A stretch of 64,000 nucleotides of DNA from Juglans regia. Its lineage: Eukaryota > Streptophyta > Magnoliopsida > Fagales > Juglandaceae. Where the stretch lies: positions 62,001 through 126,000 of the forward strand of contig NC_049913.1 of the NCBI RefSeq assembly GCF_001411555.2. The letters are read 5' to 3'. Positions 1 through 10,605 of the stretch are shown here, one piece after another (within the stretch, counting starts at the first letter, position 1; every line of letters starts with the position of its first letter). The notes beneath the pieces are model-generated. The model did no database searches. It saw only the letters and a program-made list of their open reading frames with translations, and was not told the DNA's origin. A program made the translations under genes and the position numbers.

Positions 1-3
1 AGT

Positions 4-726
4 ATGCCGGCACCATCACTGACACAGAAAAGTTCGCCGGCCTCCGTCGACCATGTTGGTGTGTCGGCTGAACTATCCCGATGGGAGGGGCTGGAAGATG
101 GTGAGGTTGCTTCAGAGCCAGTCTTGGTGGAGACTTCGTGTGAGGTTATATCGCCGCTATCGCTTGAGGTGGGGTTGGGGAATGGCCAGACTGAACCGTC
201 TGTGGAGGTTGTAGCCAAAGATACCGTGCCGATGCAGCCTACTCTGATAGTTGTTGGGTCATCGTGTCAGGAGGTTTCGATAGAGGTGGGGAGTTCGGAA
301 ATGGAAATGGATGTTTGTTATGGGCATAAATCAGGGGAAGATATATTCTTTGGAAACTTGGTTACAAATAATGAACCAATTTTTGTGGAGGGCTCGGAAC
401 TATCTTTGATTCCAAAGGACAGTGTAGGTGAGGAGGGGGCAGCTACTCCTCTTTGTACACTCCCTCCCACTAACTATGGGAGTTGCTCATCTAATTGGAT
501 TTTTAAGAAGGTAGAGGAGCTTCAAGATATTTTTGGGGTTTCTTTTGGAGGTTATGAAGAGCAATTTATGGCTTTGGTAGTGGCTATTGAAGCTAGTCGT
601 TCGAAAATAGCCACAAAACAGAATAGGGAACTTAAACGTTTAACGTGTTCCATCAATTATGATGTCAAGGAAGGGAGTAGTGGAAGTGATAGACCGAAAG
701 GGAGGGGAAAGTTAAGTTTTTTATGA
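4..726 (+). pseudogene. LINE ORF1 C-terminal part (gag-like)
   Basis: An open frame of 240 codons that is acidic and serine/valine-rich over its first 150 residues and then has a short basic tail. No zinc knuckle is visible; in plant L1 ORF1 the nucleic-acid-binding domains lie further upstream, outside this window. It is assigned as ORF1 by position, because it stops exactly where the endonuclease ORF begins. Its TGA stop (724-726) overlaps the ORF2 ATG (723-725) in an ATGA arrangement. Whether its own ATG at 4-6 is a real start is unknown, since the frame may continue from upstream. Confidence 0.6.
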
Positions 727-1949
727 AGCCTAAGATTTTATCTTGGAACATATGGGGACTCAATGATAGTAATAAACGTATTCGTATCAAAACCTTGTTG
801 AGGATGTGGAAAGGCGATGTGGTATGTTTATAAGAAACAAAGTTGAGTATAGTAGATAGAAATATTGTGAGTAGCCTATGGGGTTGCTCGCATGTGGGTT
901 AGTCTTATTTGGCCTCATTGGGAGCCTCAGGTGGTGTTTTATTAATGTGGGATAAACGAGTGGTTGAGGCGATTGAGGAGTGTGTTGGTGAGTTCTCTGT
1001 TTCAATTTTATTCAAAAATGTGTGAGGGATGGAAATGAGCTTTTGTAGGGTGTTATGGTCCAAACAGGGACTGTGATAGGCGAAGGTTGTGGGAGGAATT
1101 GGCGGGAATATACTCATTATGGGATGTACCGTGGTGTATGGGAGGTGATTTCAATATTACTCGATTTCCTAGTGAACGTTCAGGGCATCATAGGCATTCT
1201 AGGGCCATGGAGGAATTTTCTGAGTTCATTTTTGATTTGGACCTTATGGACCTTCCCTTGGTGGGGGGTGAGTACACATGGTCTAACGGCCGGGTTTGGT
1301 CGAAGTTGGATAGATTCCTTGTCTCTTCGTCATGGGAAGCTCATTATCCAGAAGTAAGTCAAAAAAGATTAGCTCGAGTCAGTTCAGATCATTTTTCCAT
1401 TCTTTTAGATTGTGGGGGCATTCATAGGGGTCGCCGATACTTCAAGTTTGAGAACATGTGGCTAACAGCTAATGGGTTTGTAGACTCAGTGCATGATTGG
1501 TGGGCATCGTATCAGTTTAGTGGCACGCCAAGTTTCATTTTAGCAGCTAACCTTAAGGCTCTAAAACAAGATCTGAAAAAATGGAACTTGGAAGTTTTTG
1601 GTCATACAGACAATCAGAAATCTACGTTTCTGGAGGAATTACAGGAGATAGAGGGTAGAGAAGTGTTGGGAGATGGCTCGGAGGAGGTATTAGAGAGGAC
1701 GGGTATGGTTGTGGCAGAGTTGGAGAGGGTTTTGTTGTCTGAGGAGATATCATGGCGTCAAAAATCCAGGGCTCTTTGGTTGAAAGAGGGAGATAAGTGT
1801 ACAAAGTTCTTTCACAAAGTGGCTAATTCACATCGTCGAAACAATGCTATTGAGTCGCTTCATTCTGGTACTCAAGTGTTATCCTCCCCCCCAGAATTAG
1901 AAAATCATATTGTATAGTATTACGAGAATCTCCTCACTGAATCGGCAAA
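723..1949 (+). pseudogene. LINE ORF2, endonuclease (EEP) and linker region, broken
   Basis: The ORF starts with MKPKILSWNIWGLN, the typical opening of the apurinic-like endonuclease of plant L1 ORF2. A stop follows near 830, further stops lie near 900 and 1020, and a frameshift lies near 1080. After that the frame continues with the conserved GGDFN segment (about 1140), an EYTWSN motif and SSDHF (about 1380), then the linker containing LWLKEGDKCTKFFH (about 1780). A TAG near 1915 separates this part from the reverse transcriptase. Endonuclease activity is not expected. Confidence 0.85.
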
Positions 1950-3215
1950 TTGGAGGCGAAGTTTGATGCTTTATCTTTCGAAGCAATTGATCCGCAATAT
2001 GTGAGTGTTTTGGAGAGACCGTTTGATGAAGAAGAGATTTTCAAGGTCATCACTAATATGGCTAAGGATAAAGCGCCAGACCCGGATGGTTTCTCAATGG
2101 GTTTTTTTCAAACTTGTTGGAGTGTTGTGAGAGGTGATGTTCTGCAGGTGTTCAGTGAATTTCATGCTTTTCAGAAGTTTGAAAAATCCATTAATGCGAC
2201 GTTTATTGCTCTTATTCCCAAGAAACACGGGGCTTCAATTATTGAGGATTTTCGTCCAATAAGTTTGGTTAGTAGTATTTATAAGATAATTTCGAAGGTT
2301 ATTGCTAACCGGCTTAGTCCAGTGTTGGAAAATATTATATCCAAACCTCAGAATACTTTTATTCGTGGGCGACATATTCTTGATTCGGTGCTCATAGCTA
2401 ATGAGAGCCTCGATGCCAGATTGCGGGAGGGAAGTCCAGGTATTCTCTGCAAGCTGGACATGGAGAAGGCTTATGATCGTGTGAATTGGGAATTCCTCTT
2501 GTACCTGCTTGAGAGATGTGGCTTTGGAAATAGGTGGATTTCTTGGATGAGGCATTGTATTTCAACTGCTCGATTCTCAGTTTTAGTTAATGGTACTCCT
2601 GCTGGTTTTTTTGAAAGTTCGAGGGGTTTGCGACAGGGAGACCCATTATCTCCTCTGCTATTTGTTATCGTTATGGAGGCATTGAGTAGGATGCTGCAGG
2701 CTATTGTTGATGGGGTTTTTTTATCGGGTTTTAAGGTGGGAGATGGCTCTGGTGGCCCATTTATCATTTCACATATTCTTTTTGCAGATGACACTCTGGT
2801 ATTCTGTGAGGCGGATAGAAGTCAGGTCCAAACTTTACGGGCATTGTTACTTTGTTTTGAAGCAGTGTCAGGGCTTAAGGTGAACCTTAGCAAATCTGAG
2901 ATGGTGCCAGTGGGTGAGGTTCCTAATATCCGCAGTCTAGCAAGTCTTTTGGATTGCAGGGTGTCCTCTTTTCCAATGAAATATTTGAGCCTTCCATTAG
3001 GAGCATCTTTCAAGAGTAGAGCTATTTGGAATGGGGTGGTGGAGAAGATAGAGAAAAGGCTGGCGGGATGGAAAATGGTGTATTTATCGAAAGGGGGGCG
3101 TCTTACTCTTATAAAGATCACTCTTATTAACCTACCCACGTATTTTTTATCTCTCTTTCCCATGCCTATAGGGGTGGTGAATAAGATTGAGAAATTTTTT
3201 AGGGCATTCTTATGA
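1950..3215 (+). pseudogene. LINE ORF2, reverse transcriptase domain
   Basis: A long open frame covering essentially the whole non-LTR reverse transcriptase. Visible motifs are ALIPKKHG, the DFRPISL block, [19 protein letters not shown] and the catalytic FADD box at 2781-2792. The domain itself has no internal stop, but the ORF is cut off from the endonuclease by the TAG at about 1915 and ends at TGA 3213-3215, before the C-terminal domain. The motifs are those of the L1 clade of plants. Confidence 0.9.
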
Positions 3216-4356
3216 GGATGATTAGGGGAGGAGAAGAAATTCCACCTAGTTAGTTGGAAGACGGTATGTGCCCCAATTGTGAATGGAGGGTTGGGTGTTT
3301 GCAACCTAAGAACCTTTAATAAAGCACTAATGGGGAAATGGCTTTGTAGATATCATCGGGAGGGGGGAGCATTGTGGAAAGAAACTATAGATGCGAGATA
3401 TGGGGTTGCATGGGGCAGATGGTGTTCCAACGAAATGAGAGGGGGGTATGGAGTGGGGTTATGGAAGTATATAAGGAAGGGGTGGTTATGTTTTGAAAAT
3501 CATATTCGCTTTGTAGCCGGTGAGGGTAACCGAATCCGTTTTTGGCGGGACGTGTGGTGTGGAGATCAGACTTTGGAAAGAGTTTTTCCGGCTTTATATC
3601 GTATTGCAACTAATAGGGAGGTTTCAGTGGCGGAAGTGCGGTTATTTTCTCATGGTTTGCACCAGTGGAATATTCTGTTTAATAGAGATCTTCACGATTG
3701 GGAACTAGATATGGTTACTAACTTTTTCAGCCTATTACATTCCTCGGGGACTATGAGGGCACAACATGATAGCTTGAAGTGGAGGTCTAAGGATCATAAG
3801 TTATGTACTGTTAAGGTGTATTATAACATTTTGATAACACATGACCATACTTCATTCCCTTGGAAGAACATCTGGAGATCTCGTGTGCCTTCCAAAGTTG
3901 TTTTTTTTGTTTGGAACACTGCCCTTGGGAAGATCTTGACCACAGATAATTTGAGGAAGAGAGGATGTGTTGTGATGGATTGGTGCTTCATGTGCAAAAA
4001 GAATGGAGAATCGGTAGATCATCTATTACTACATTGTGAAGTAACAAGAGTTGTGGGATGAGATCTTTCGGAGGGTTGGTGTCGCTTGGGTAATGCCGAT
4101 GAGGGTGGTGGATTTGATGGGCTATTGGAGAAAATTGCAGGGCTGTCGTCAAGTGGCAGTAGTATGGAAAATGATTCTGTTGTGTATCATGTGGTGCATT
4201 TGGAGGGAAAGGAATGCGTGCTGTTTTGAAGACAAGGAACGTACAGTGGTGGAGCTGAAGAATTTCTTTCTAAATACCTTATTGCTTTGGTTTTCTACTA
4301 TTGTGTTAGTTGGGGAAAATATTCATGACTTCTTGTCTTTAGTTCATCGCTCTTAG
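3216..4356 (+). pseudogene. LINE ORF2 C-terminal zf-RVT region
   Basis: This continues the reverse transcriptase after its stop. It holds GGLGVCNLRTFNKALMGKW, then a zinc-binding segment (CMCKKNGESVDHLLLHC in plant consensus form, here with FMCKK) near 3990-4035. A frameshift near 4045-4053 moves the frame to DEIFRRVGVAW and on to the end at 4356. The downstream 3' UTR resembles the other LINE tails in this window (5.0, 11.1 and 61.2 kb), which supports one family. Confidence 0.85.
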
Positions 4357-4453
4357 AATGTATTTAGGTGTTCTTTGGTATACTTCCTGTGTACATGGCT
4401 TAGGCCTTATTCATTCTTATTTATATAATTTATCTTTTATGTATAAAAAAAAT

Positions 4454-4557
4454 AAGATTTGAAAAAATTGAATTGTTTATTATATTTTGTGTGAAAATTT
4501 TGGATAATTATGATGAGATGAGATAAGATGAAACACTTTCACTATCCAAACAGGGTC
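4454..4557. mobile_element. Tourist-like MITE, 3' remnant
   Basis: The sequence matches the inner and right part of the MITE at 9412-9820 and ends in ATCCAAACAGGGTC followed by TTA, the inverted form of the family terminus with its TAA/TTA target site. The left half is missing where the LINE tail ends. Confidence 0.6.
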
Positions 4558-4897
4558 TTAATATGTCTTTTCTTTTCATTAAAAGATCAGTTTTAAATTT
4601 TCTTGCTATGAGACTATTTTTGTTATTTTTTTGGAATTTATTTTTGATAAATTAGGAATTTTTATTATGTTGGGTATCTTTACCGGGAACAATTACGAAA
4701 GTACTTGACACTTATAACCTATGGGAAGGGGTGTTATGATAACACTAATAGCAGCTGTACACCCTCACAGCCAAATTGCGATAGCCCACACTTATTTTTT
4801 TGGTGATGCCAAAACCCACAACCAATAAATCCAATTGGCTCATAGTTTTGGGCTCCAAGTATGATTTGGCAATTCAAATTACCCAACCGAAACGCCT
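4558..4897. other. Intergenic or intronic spacer, nothing recognised
   Basis: AT-rich single-copy-looking DNA between two LINEs. I see no splice-bounded exon, RNA gene or terminal repeat here. Confidence 0.4.
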
Positions 4898-5137
4898 TTT
4901 TTTTTTTTTTTTTTTTTTATAAGTAAGAAGTAAGTTTCATTGATATGAATGAAAAATAGGCATAGCCCATGTACACTGAGAGTATACAAAAGAAAACACC
5001 TAAATACATTCTAGAAGTGCTAGATTAAAGATAAAAAGTTATGCACATTGTTTCCATTAAGGACAATAGTTGAAAACCATAGGAGTAAGGTGTGTAGAAA
5101 AAAATTATGAAGCTCCGCCATTGTTCGCTCTCTATCT

Positions 5138-6490
5138 TCAAAGCACCTCGCGTTCCTCTCCATCCAAATACACCACATAATTCATAAAGGTATATCTTTC
5201 ATACTGTTGCCGCCTAGGGACAGCCTTGAATACCCTTCCAGCAAGCAAGCATGTCAGCCACCTTTGACAGCATAACCCAAGCAACATCCACTCTACTAAA
5301 TATCCCATTCCACGACTCTTGTCACCTTGCAATGCAATAATAGATGGTCTACCGATTCCCCATGCCCCTCTTCCTTAAGTTATACGTGGTAAGAATATTT
5401 CCAAGGGCAGCCATGTAACACCCCAATGGAAGGCCCAAACCACAAGGCCTATGCTCCAAAAGGACTAGTCAATGATACAATTAGAGCCCCATTAGAACCT
5501 TATAAAGAGCAAGAACTTCTCATTCCCAAGCAATGTGGGATCCCATACACCACCTACTCATATCCATATCATATGGGGGTATCACAATCTACCTCCCTTA
5601 AATTCCCGACGTCCTCGTCGGGCCTGTCCATTGTAGGTAGCACGGGTCAAGTTCCACATTTCTGGTTGTGATAGGCTCTGATACTATTTGTAACGCCCCA
5701 ATGGAAGGCCCAAACCACATGGCCTATGCTCCAAAAGGACTAGTTAATGATACAATTAGAGTCCCATTAGAATCTTATAAAGAGCAAGAACTTCTCCTTC
5801 CCAAGCAATGTGGGATCCCATACACTACCTACTCATATTCATATCATATGGGGGTATCACAAGCCATCCACACGAAGAAGGCCACTTTGGAAGGTGAACA
5901 AGATCTCCAAATGCTTTTCCACGGAAAAGATGCAATACCTTGTGGAGCCAACATTTTATAATATGCCTTCACTGTGAACTTCTTGTTTTTACTGGACCAC
6001 CATTGTAGCCTATCACCCTGTATCGTTATACTTCCTGAGGAGTATATCAAGCTGAAAAATTTTGAAACAATAGACAATTCTCAGTTATGGTTATCTTGAG
6101 TGAATATATTCCACTAATGGGAACCATGCGCAAACTCAAGCACATTCGCCACCGTAACCTCCCTATTAGCTACAATGCTATAGAGAGTTGGGAAGGCCCT
6201 CTCCAAAGAGCGCTTTCCACACCAAACATCCTACCAAAATCTGATCCTAATTCCCTGTCCAACCACAAAACGAATGTCGTTTTCAAAACACTACCAGCCC
6301 CCCCTAATATGTTTCTACAAACCACTCCATACCGCCCTCTCACTACATTAGAACACCAACCGCCACAAGCACCTCCGTATCTAGAGTCAACCACTTCCTT
6401 CCACAATGACTCACCCTCGTGATATCTCCATAGCCATTTCCCCAATAGCACTTTATTGAAGGTCCTTGTTTCGCACACCCAACCCTCCAC
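5138..6490 (-). pseudogene. LINE zf-RVT C-terminal region (interrupted by a TRIM)
   Basis: Minus-strand frames include GGWVCETRTFNKVLLGKW-like sequence near 6480, then SIVSKFFSLIYSSG and KVAFFVWMA near 5862-6075. The frame is cut within the codons for VWMA by the TRIM and resumes as ALGNILT just beyond it. Removing the TRIM and one copy of its 5-bp duplication rejoins the LINE reading frame cleanly. Additional stops and frameshifts are present. Confidence 0.8.
5414..5861 (-). mobile_element. TRIM retrotransposon (older copy)
   Basis: Two 173-bp direct repeats (5414-5586 and 5689-5861) flank a 102-bp interior without coding capacity. Read on the minus strand, each LTR begins TGTGATACCCC and ends in GTTACA. 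Next to the 5' LTR is a primer-binding site close to TGGTATCAGAGCC, complementary to initiator tRNA-Met (here with one change). A purine-rich tract precedes the 3' LTR. The flanks carry a 5-bp target duplication AGCCA (5409-5413 and 5862-5866). By eye the two LTRs differ at about 8 of 173 positions, so this copy is older than its relative at 58877. Confidence 0.92.
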
Positions 6491-7825
6491 TCAAGATTGG
6501 GGAACAAAATTTGTTCCAATTAACTAGGTAGAATTTGTTTTCCTCCCCCAGACCACCCCACAAGAAAGTCTGGAATAACTTCTCGATTCTATTTGCCACC
6601 CCAGCAGGCAACGGAAATAGAGATAAGAAATAGGTCGGAAGATTCGATAAAGTGCTTGTGATCAATGTGATTCGCCCTTCCTTCGATAAATACAACCATT
6701 TCCACCCAGCCAACTTTTTCTCCACTTTCTCAATAACCCCTTCCCAAATAGCTCTAGCTTTGAAAGTCGCCCCTAGAGGGAGGCCCAAATATTTCATAGG
6801 TAGAGAAGACACTTTACACCCTAAGAGGTCTGCTAGGCAACTAATACGAGGCACCACACCCACTGCCACCATCTCAAATTTACCAAGGTTTAACTTAAGC
6901 CCTGACATGGCTTCAAAGCACAACAGAAGTCCTCGTAAAACTTGAATTTGGCCGAACTCCGCTTCACAAAAAAAGAGTGTATCATCTGCAAATAAAATAT
7001 GTAACATTTTATAGCACTCTTTGTATTTGGGCTATTGCTGTTGATTTTAATGGCATGACCCTTCATCATTTTCTTGTCTCTTTGGCTCCCTCTTAATCAG
7101 GGTCCTCTATTGTAAATACTGGGCTATGCCTATTTTTTAAGTAATATATCTTTTTATTTATCAAAAAAAAAAAAAAAATGTAAGATCATGATAGAGCCAT
7201 TAGTACCATTACCCACCGAAAATCCAGCTAAAAAACCACCCTCAATATCTGCCTTCACCATCCGACCAAGTGCCTCCATGACAATAACAAAAAGAAATGG
7301 AGACAATGGGTCCATTTGCCTCAATCCACTAGAACTATTAAAGAAACCCGTAGGGGTACCATTAACCAACACTGAGAAGCGAGCAGTAGAGACAAAATGT
7401 CGAATCCATGCAATCCATCTATCACCAAAGCCACACCTCCCAAGTGAGTAAAGGAGGAAATCCCAATTTACATGGTCATATGCTTTCTCCATGTCAAACT
7501 TGCATAGGATGCTTGGTGTGCCCTCCTTCAACCTAGGATCCAAGCACTCATTTGCAATAAGAACTGAATCAAGTATCTGCCTCCCTCGGACAAAAGCGTT
7601 TAGATGTTTTGAAATAATCTGCTCCATTACCAAACTTAACCGATTAGTAAGAACTTTCGAAGTAATTTTATAAACCCCACTCACCAGGCTTATAGGACGG
7701 AAATCCTCGACTTCCATTGCCCCATGTTTCTTCGGTATGAGAGCTATGAATGTCGCATTAAGGCATTTCTCAAACTTCTTGTAGGCATGGAATTCAAAGA
7801 AAACTTGCGTTATATCACTTTTCAC
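6453..7825 (-). pseudogene. LINE reverse transcriptase, split by a LINE insertion
   Basis: Two minus-strand frames (7825-7154 and 7007-6453) together form a reverse transcriptase with [34 protein letters not shown] and a catalytic FADD box encoded at 6981-6992. The break lies only about a dozen bases before the FADD codons and is filled by the truncated LINE at 7005-7177. LRQGDP has become LRQMDP, another sign of decay. Confidence 0.85.
7005..7177 (+). mobile_element. 5'-truncated LINE 3' end nested in another LINE
   Basis: About 170 bp resembling the last ORF2 codons and 3' UTR of the same LINE family, ending in a run of about 16 A. It sits in opposite orientation inside the reverse transcriptase of the host LINE. 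The hexamer ATGTAA occurs on both sides (6999-7004 and 7178-7183), which fits a short target duplication. Confidence 0.75.
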
Positions 7826-8617
7826 AATCTCCCATCAATGTTGGAAAAACCCCATTGAAAACCCATCTGACCCAGACGCTTTTTCTTTAGCCATACTGCT
7901 AATGACCTTATACATCTCATCTTATTCAAAAGATCTTTCCAGCCAATTCGCGCTTTGTATATCAATAGACTCAAAAGGCAAATCATCGAGTTTCGGTCTC
8001 CAACAAGTTGGTTCCGTGAGCAAGTTCTCATAGTTATTCACAATATGATCCTCTAGTTCAGTGGGGGAAGAGAGAATTTGGTTACCTGACTTGAGTGTCT
8101 CAATAGTGTTGTTGCGCCTATGTGAATTAGCTACTCTATGGAAAAATTTTGTACATTTATCCCCTTCATTTAACCAAAGAGCCCTGGATTATTGTCACCA
8201 CGATGTCTCCTCCATCAATGATAGCCTCTCCAGTTCAGTCTCCACCACACTCTTCCTCAACAATACCTCTTCGGAAGTGTCTCCCATCAATACCTGCCCC
8301 TCCAACTCCTGTAACTCTTCCATTAGAGTAGTCTTCTGATTGTCGATACTGCCAAATACTTCCATGTTACACCTCTTTAAATCTTGCTTCAAAACCTTAA
8401 GCTTACCTGCAAGAATGAAGTTAGGAGTTCCCGTGAGCTAATAAGAAGACCACCAAAAACGAACTTTCTCAGCAAACCCGTCCACTGTCAACCACATATT
8501 TTCAAACTTGAAATATTGGCGACTCCTATGATCGCCACCACAATCTAGCAGAATAGGGAAATAATCCGAGCAAACCCGGGCCAGCCTTTTCTAACTCAGC
8601 TCCGGAAAATGGGCTAA
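7822..8617 (-). pseudogene. LINE ORF2 linker and end of endonuclease region
   Basis: Minus-strand fragments match the linker of the first LINE, for example MKQDLKRCNMEVFGSIDNQK near 8390-8330 and an endonuclease remnant ([11 protein letters not shown]) near 8590-8550. Several stops and frameshifts separate the fragments. Confidence 0.7.
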
Positions 8618-9019
8618 TGTTACGATCCCACATCGACTAAGTATGAGATTGGTTGATGGTTTATAAGCCCCTAGACACCCTTTCCTTGTAAGCTAGTTTT
8701 CAAGTGTAAGTTCTACCTAGTGGGTTCATAACAAATAGTATCAGAGCCACCTCACGTCTAAGGTCATGTTGCGATGGTTGCAATCGTGCGGCACTAGGGG
8801 TGATGTCAGCATGACAGTGTTCGCCCAGAGCTAGGAAAAGACCTAGCGCACAACCAGCCCGTGTGAGCACTAGGACCGCCGTGGACGTCGGCTGGGAGCG
8901 TGGTGGTTGTTACGATCCCACATCGACTAAATATGAGATTGATTGATGGTTTATAAGCCCCTAGGCACCATTCGTAAGCTAGTTTTCAAGAGTGAGTTCT
9001 ACCTGGTGAGTTCATAACA
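8618..9019 (+). mobile_element. TRIM retrotransposon, second family
   Basis: Direct repeats of 116 bp (8618-8733) and 112 bp (8908-9019) start TGTTACGATCCCACATCG and end TTCATAACA. They flank a 174-bp interior with no gene. Right after the first LTR is an initiator tRNA-Met-type primer site (AGTATCAGAGCC, 8738-8749), and a purine-rich tract (GGGAGCGTGGTGG) precedes the second LTR. The flanks GCTAA and GCTTC look like a 5-bp duplication with two later changes. It interrupts the endonuclease of the antisense LINE. It differs in sequence from the TRIMs at 5.4 and 58.9 kb. Confidence 0.85.
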
Positions 9020-9408
9020 GCTTCCCAAGAAGGAGAAATTAGAAATTTATTCAATCTCGACTGCCCCTGCTATTGGACCATGGGAACTCACCCCCAACAA
9101 GGGGGAGGTCCAAATCAAATATAAACTCAGAAAACTCCTCCATAGCTGTAGATGTATGGGAGTTACTGGTTCGCTCGCTAGGAAAGTGAGTGATGTTGAA
9201 GTCCCCACCTATACACCACGGCACGTCCTATAAACAATATAAACCCACCATCTCCTCCCAAACCCGCCATCACCCAACCGAAACTCATAAATCAATTTCA
9301 ACTCAGTCAACACCATAAAGATGAAACCATACAAAACCACTCTTTTCTACCTAATATTCACACATGGAAAATCAATTAGACATTTGATAGAACCTCTCAC
9401 CTCAAGTC
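9020..9408 (-). pseudogene. LINE endonuclease fragment
   Basis: Minus-strand translation gives DVPWCIGGDFNITHFPSERT and AMEEFSEFIFDLDLPLVGG, the conserved endonuclease core also present in the LINE at 1-4453. It is fragmented by stops. Confidence 0.75.
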
Positions 9409-9411
9409 TAA

Positions 9412-9820
9412 GGCGTTGTTTGGTTACATAGATGAGATTTGATGAGATGAGATGTAAAATATGTGAATAATAGTGAGATAATTTGTGAATAGTAGTGAAA
9501 TGACTTGAGTTAAGATGTTTTATGGAGTTTTGGGAAATGAGAAAAAAAGTTAAAGAAAAATATTATAGAGTTACAATATTGTTAGAATATAACTTTTTAA
9601 TATAATTTTTGTTTTAGGATTTGAAAAAGTTGAATTGTTTTTTATATTTTGTCTGAAAATTTGGGAAAACTTTAATGATTAGATAAAAAAGTTAAAAATT
9701 TGAAAATTTGAAATTGAAAAGTGTTTATGTTTAAATGATGTTTAGATATTGAGATGAGATGAGATGAGATTAGATTGGAGGAGAGATGGGTTGAGACTAT
9801 CTATGAAACCAAACGGGGCC
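9412..9820. mobile_element. Tourist-like (PIF/Harbinger-type) MITE
   Basis: A 409-bp non-coding element with termini GGCGTTGTTTGGTT and AACCAAACGGGGCC in inverted orientation. It is flanked on both sides by the trinucleotide TAA (9409-9411, 9821-9823), the target site typical of PIF/Harbinger elements. The interior is rich in GATGAGATGAGATG. It is the best-preserved member of a family seen repeatedly in this window. Confidence 0.8.
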
Positions 9821-9823
9821 TAA

Positions 9824-10605
9824 ATGCACCAAAGTTCAACTCAAGGAGAGTGGTAGTGTGAAGTGGTATTGTGGCCGTGCGAAGAAGGAACAGAATAGAT
9901 GAATTAAACTGAGAGGAAAGAAAAGTTAAGAAAGTAAGAGGGAACCGAGGCTTACTGAAAAGTGCTATGATTGCCAAAGCTCGAATTGCCAAAAGAAAAT
10001 AGGCAAGGGTGGTGGGGGAGAAAGAGGGAGAGGGAGAGAAGGGCATTGTGTGATTTCTCAAGGACTACATTCATAGCCAGTGGGGGAGAGCAAGAAGTGG
10101 TAATTCTTGTTGATTCTGGCTTTAATGAAGGGAGTTTACAGGAAGTTAATTGCAGGAAAAAAAAATAAAAAAAATAAAAAAATAAATTGGGGAAAGAGAA
10201 TTAAGGGAATAAAATCTTGCCAAAGAAGAGAGGGAGAAGAGAAAGGAAAGAAAAGGGAGGGACATTTCAGAGGGAGTCTGGTGAAGGAAGTTTTCGGGTG
10301 GAAGAACTAAGAAGAAAGAATTTAGGGCTTTCTTAAGGTGTTTTGATTCGCTCTCTCTCTAACTAAAATACTGGGATTTGTTTTTTCTAGTTGGGCTGGT
10401 TATGACACCATGGGACTGCAATTTTTTTTTTTTTTTTTTTTTATTGAATTTTGACATTGTCATTCATAAAGATTATAGTCAAGCTTATATTTGAATTCTA
10501 CTCTTTATTTCTGTTGGAAATGAAACTTGTTGATAAGATTTATTTGATTATGTATTTATTTAAAAAAAATGATTAATTGGATTATGAAAATTCACAATGT
10601 TGCAG
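9824..10605 (+). other. Purine-rich spacer upstream of the first visible nuclease exon
   Basis: GA-rich DNA (about 9840-10310), then a T-run at 10422-10442. I searched it for the missing N-terminal exons of the gene that follows, in particular a DGYN-type motif, and found none. An open stretch reading EVVILVDSGFNEG near 10095-10135 has weak nuclease-like character but is not supported by splice context. Confidence 0.35.

Larger units (their letters stand above)
1..4453 (+). mobile_element. L1-type LINE retrotransposon, 5' end outside window, decayed
   Basis: The reading frames in order are an ORF1 tail, an endonuclease region, reverse transcriptase and a zinc-binding reverse-transcriptase-associated (zf-RVT) C-terminus. 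They are followed by a 3' UTR and a short A-rich tail near 4446-4453. This order is diagnostic of plant L1 elements. Stop codons and frameshifts in ORF2 make it inactive. Immediately downstream (4454-4557) lies the 3' part of a Tourist-like MITE, so the LINE probably inserted into that MITE. The 5' end and target duplication cannot be seen. Confidence 0.93.
4898..9408 (-). mobile_element. L1-type LINE retrotransposon, antisense, with three nested insertions
   Basis: Read on the minus strand, the element runs from a degraded endonuclease (about 9400 to 8400), through a linker, reverse transcriptase (7825-6453) and zf-RVT region (6490-5100), to a 3' UTR and A-tail (T-run at about 4899-4918 on the + strand). 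It is the same family as the LINE at 1-4453. It is interrupted by a TRIM at 8618-9019, a truncated LINE at 7005-7177 and a TRIM at 5414-5861. The Tourist-like MITE at 9412-9820 abuts or interrupts its 5' end. Many stops and frameshifts show it is dead. Confidence 0.9.

Noticed and set aside
4..726. Treating the first ORF as a host gene
   Set aside because: Its stop overlaps the start of a LINE endonuclease ORF, so it is read as LINE ORF1.
1055..1357. A second plus-strand frame overlapping the LINE endonuclease
   Set aside because: It is the shifted frame of the endonuclease after a frameshift near 1080, not a separate gene.
10090..10140. Peptide EVVILVDSGFNEG as a possible missing nuclease exon
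   Set aside because: The key DGYN-type motif and splice borders are absent; similarity is too weak.
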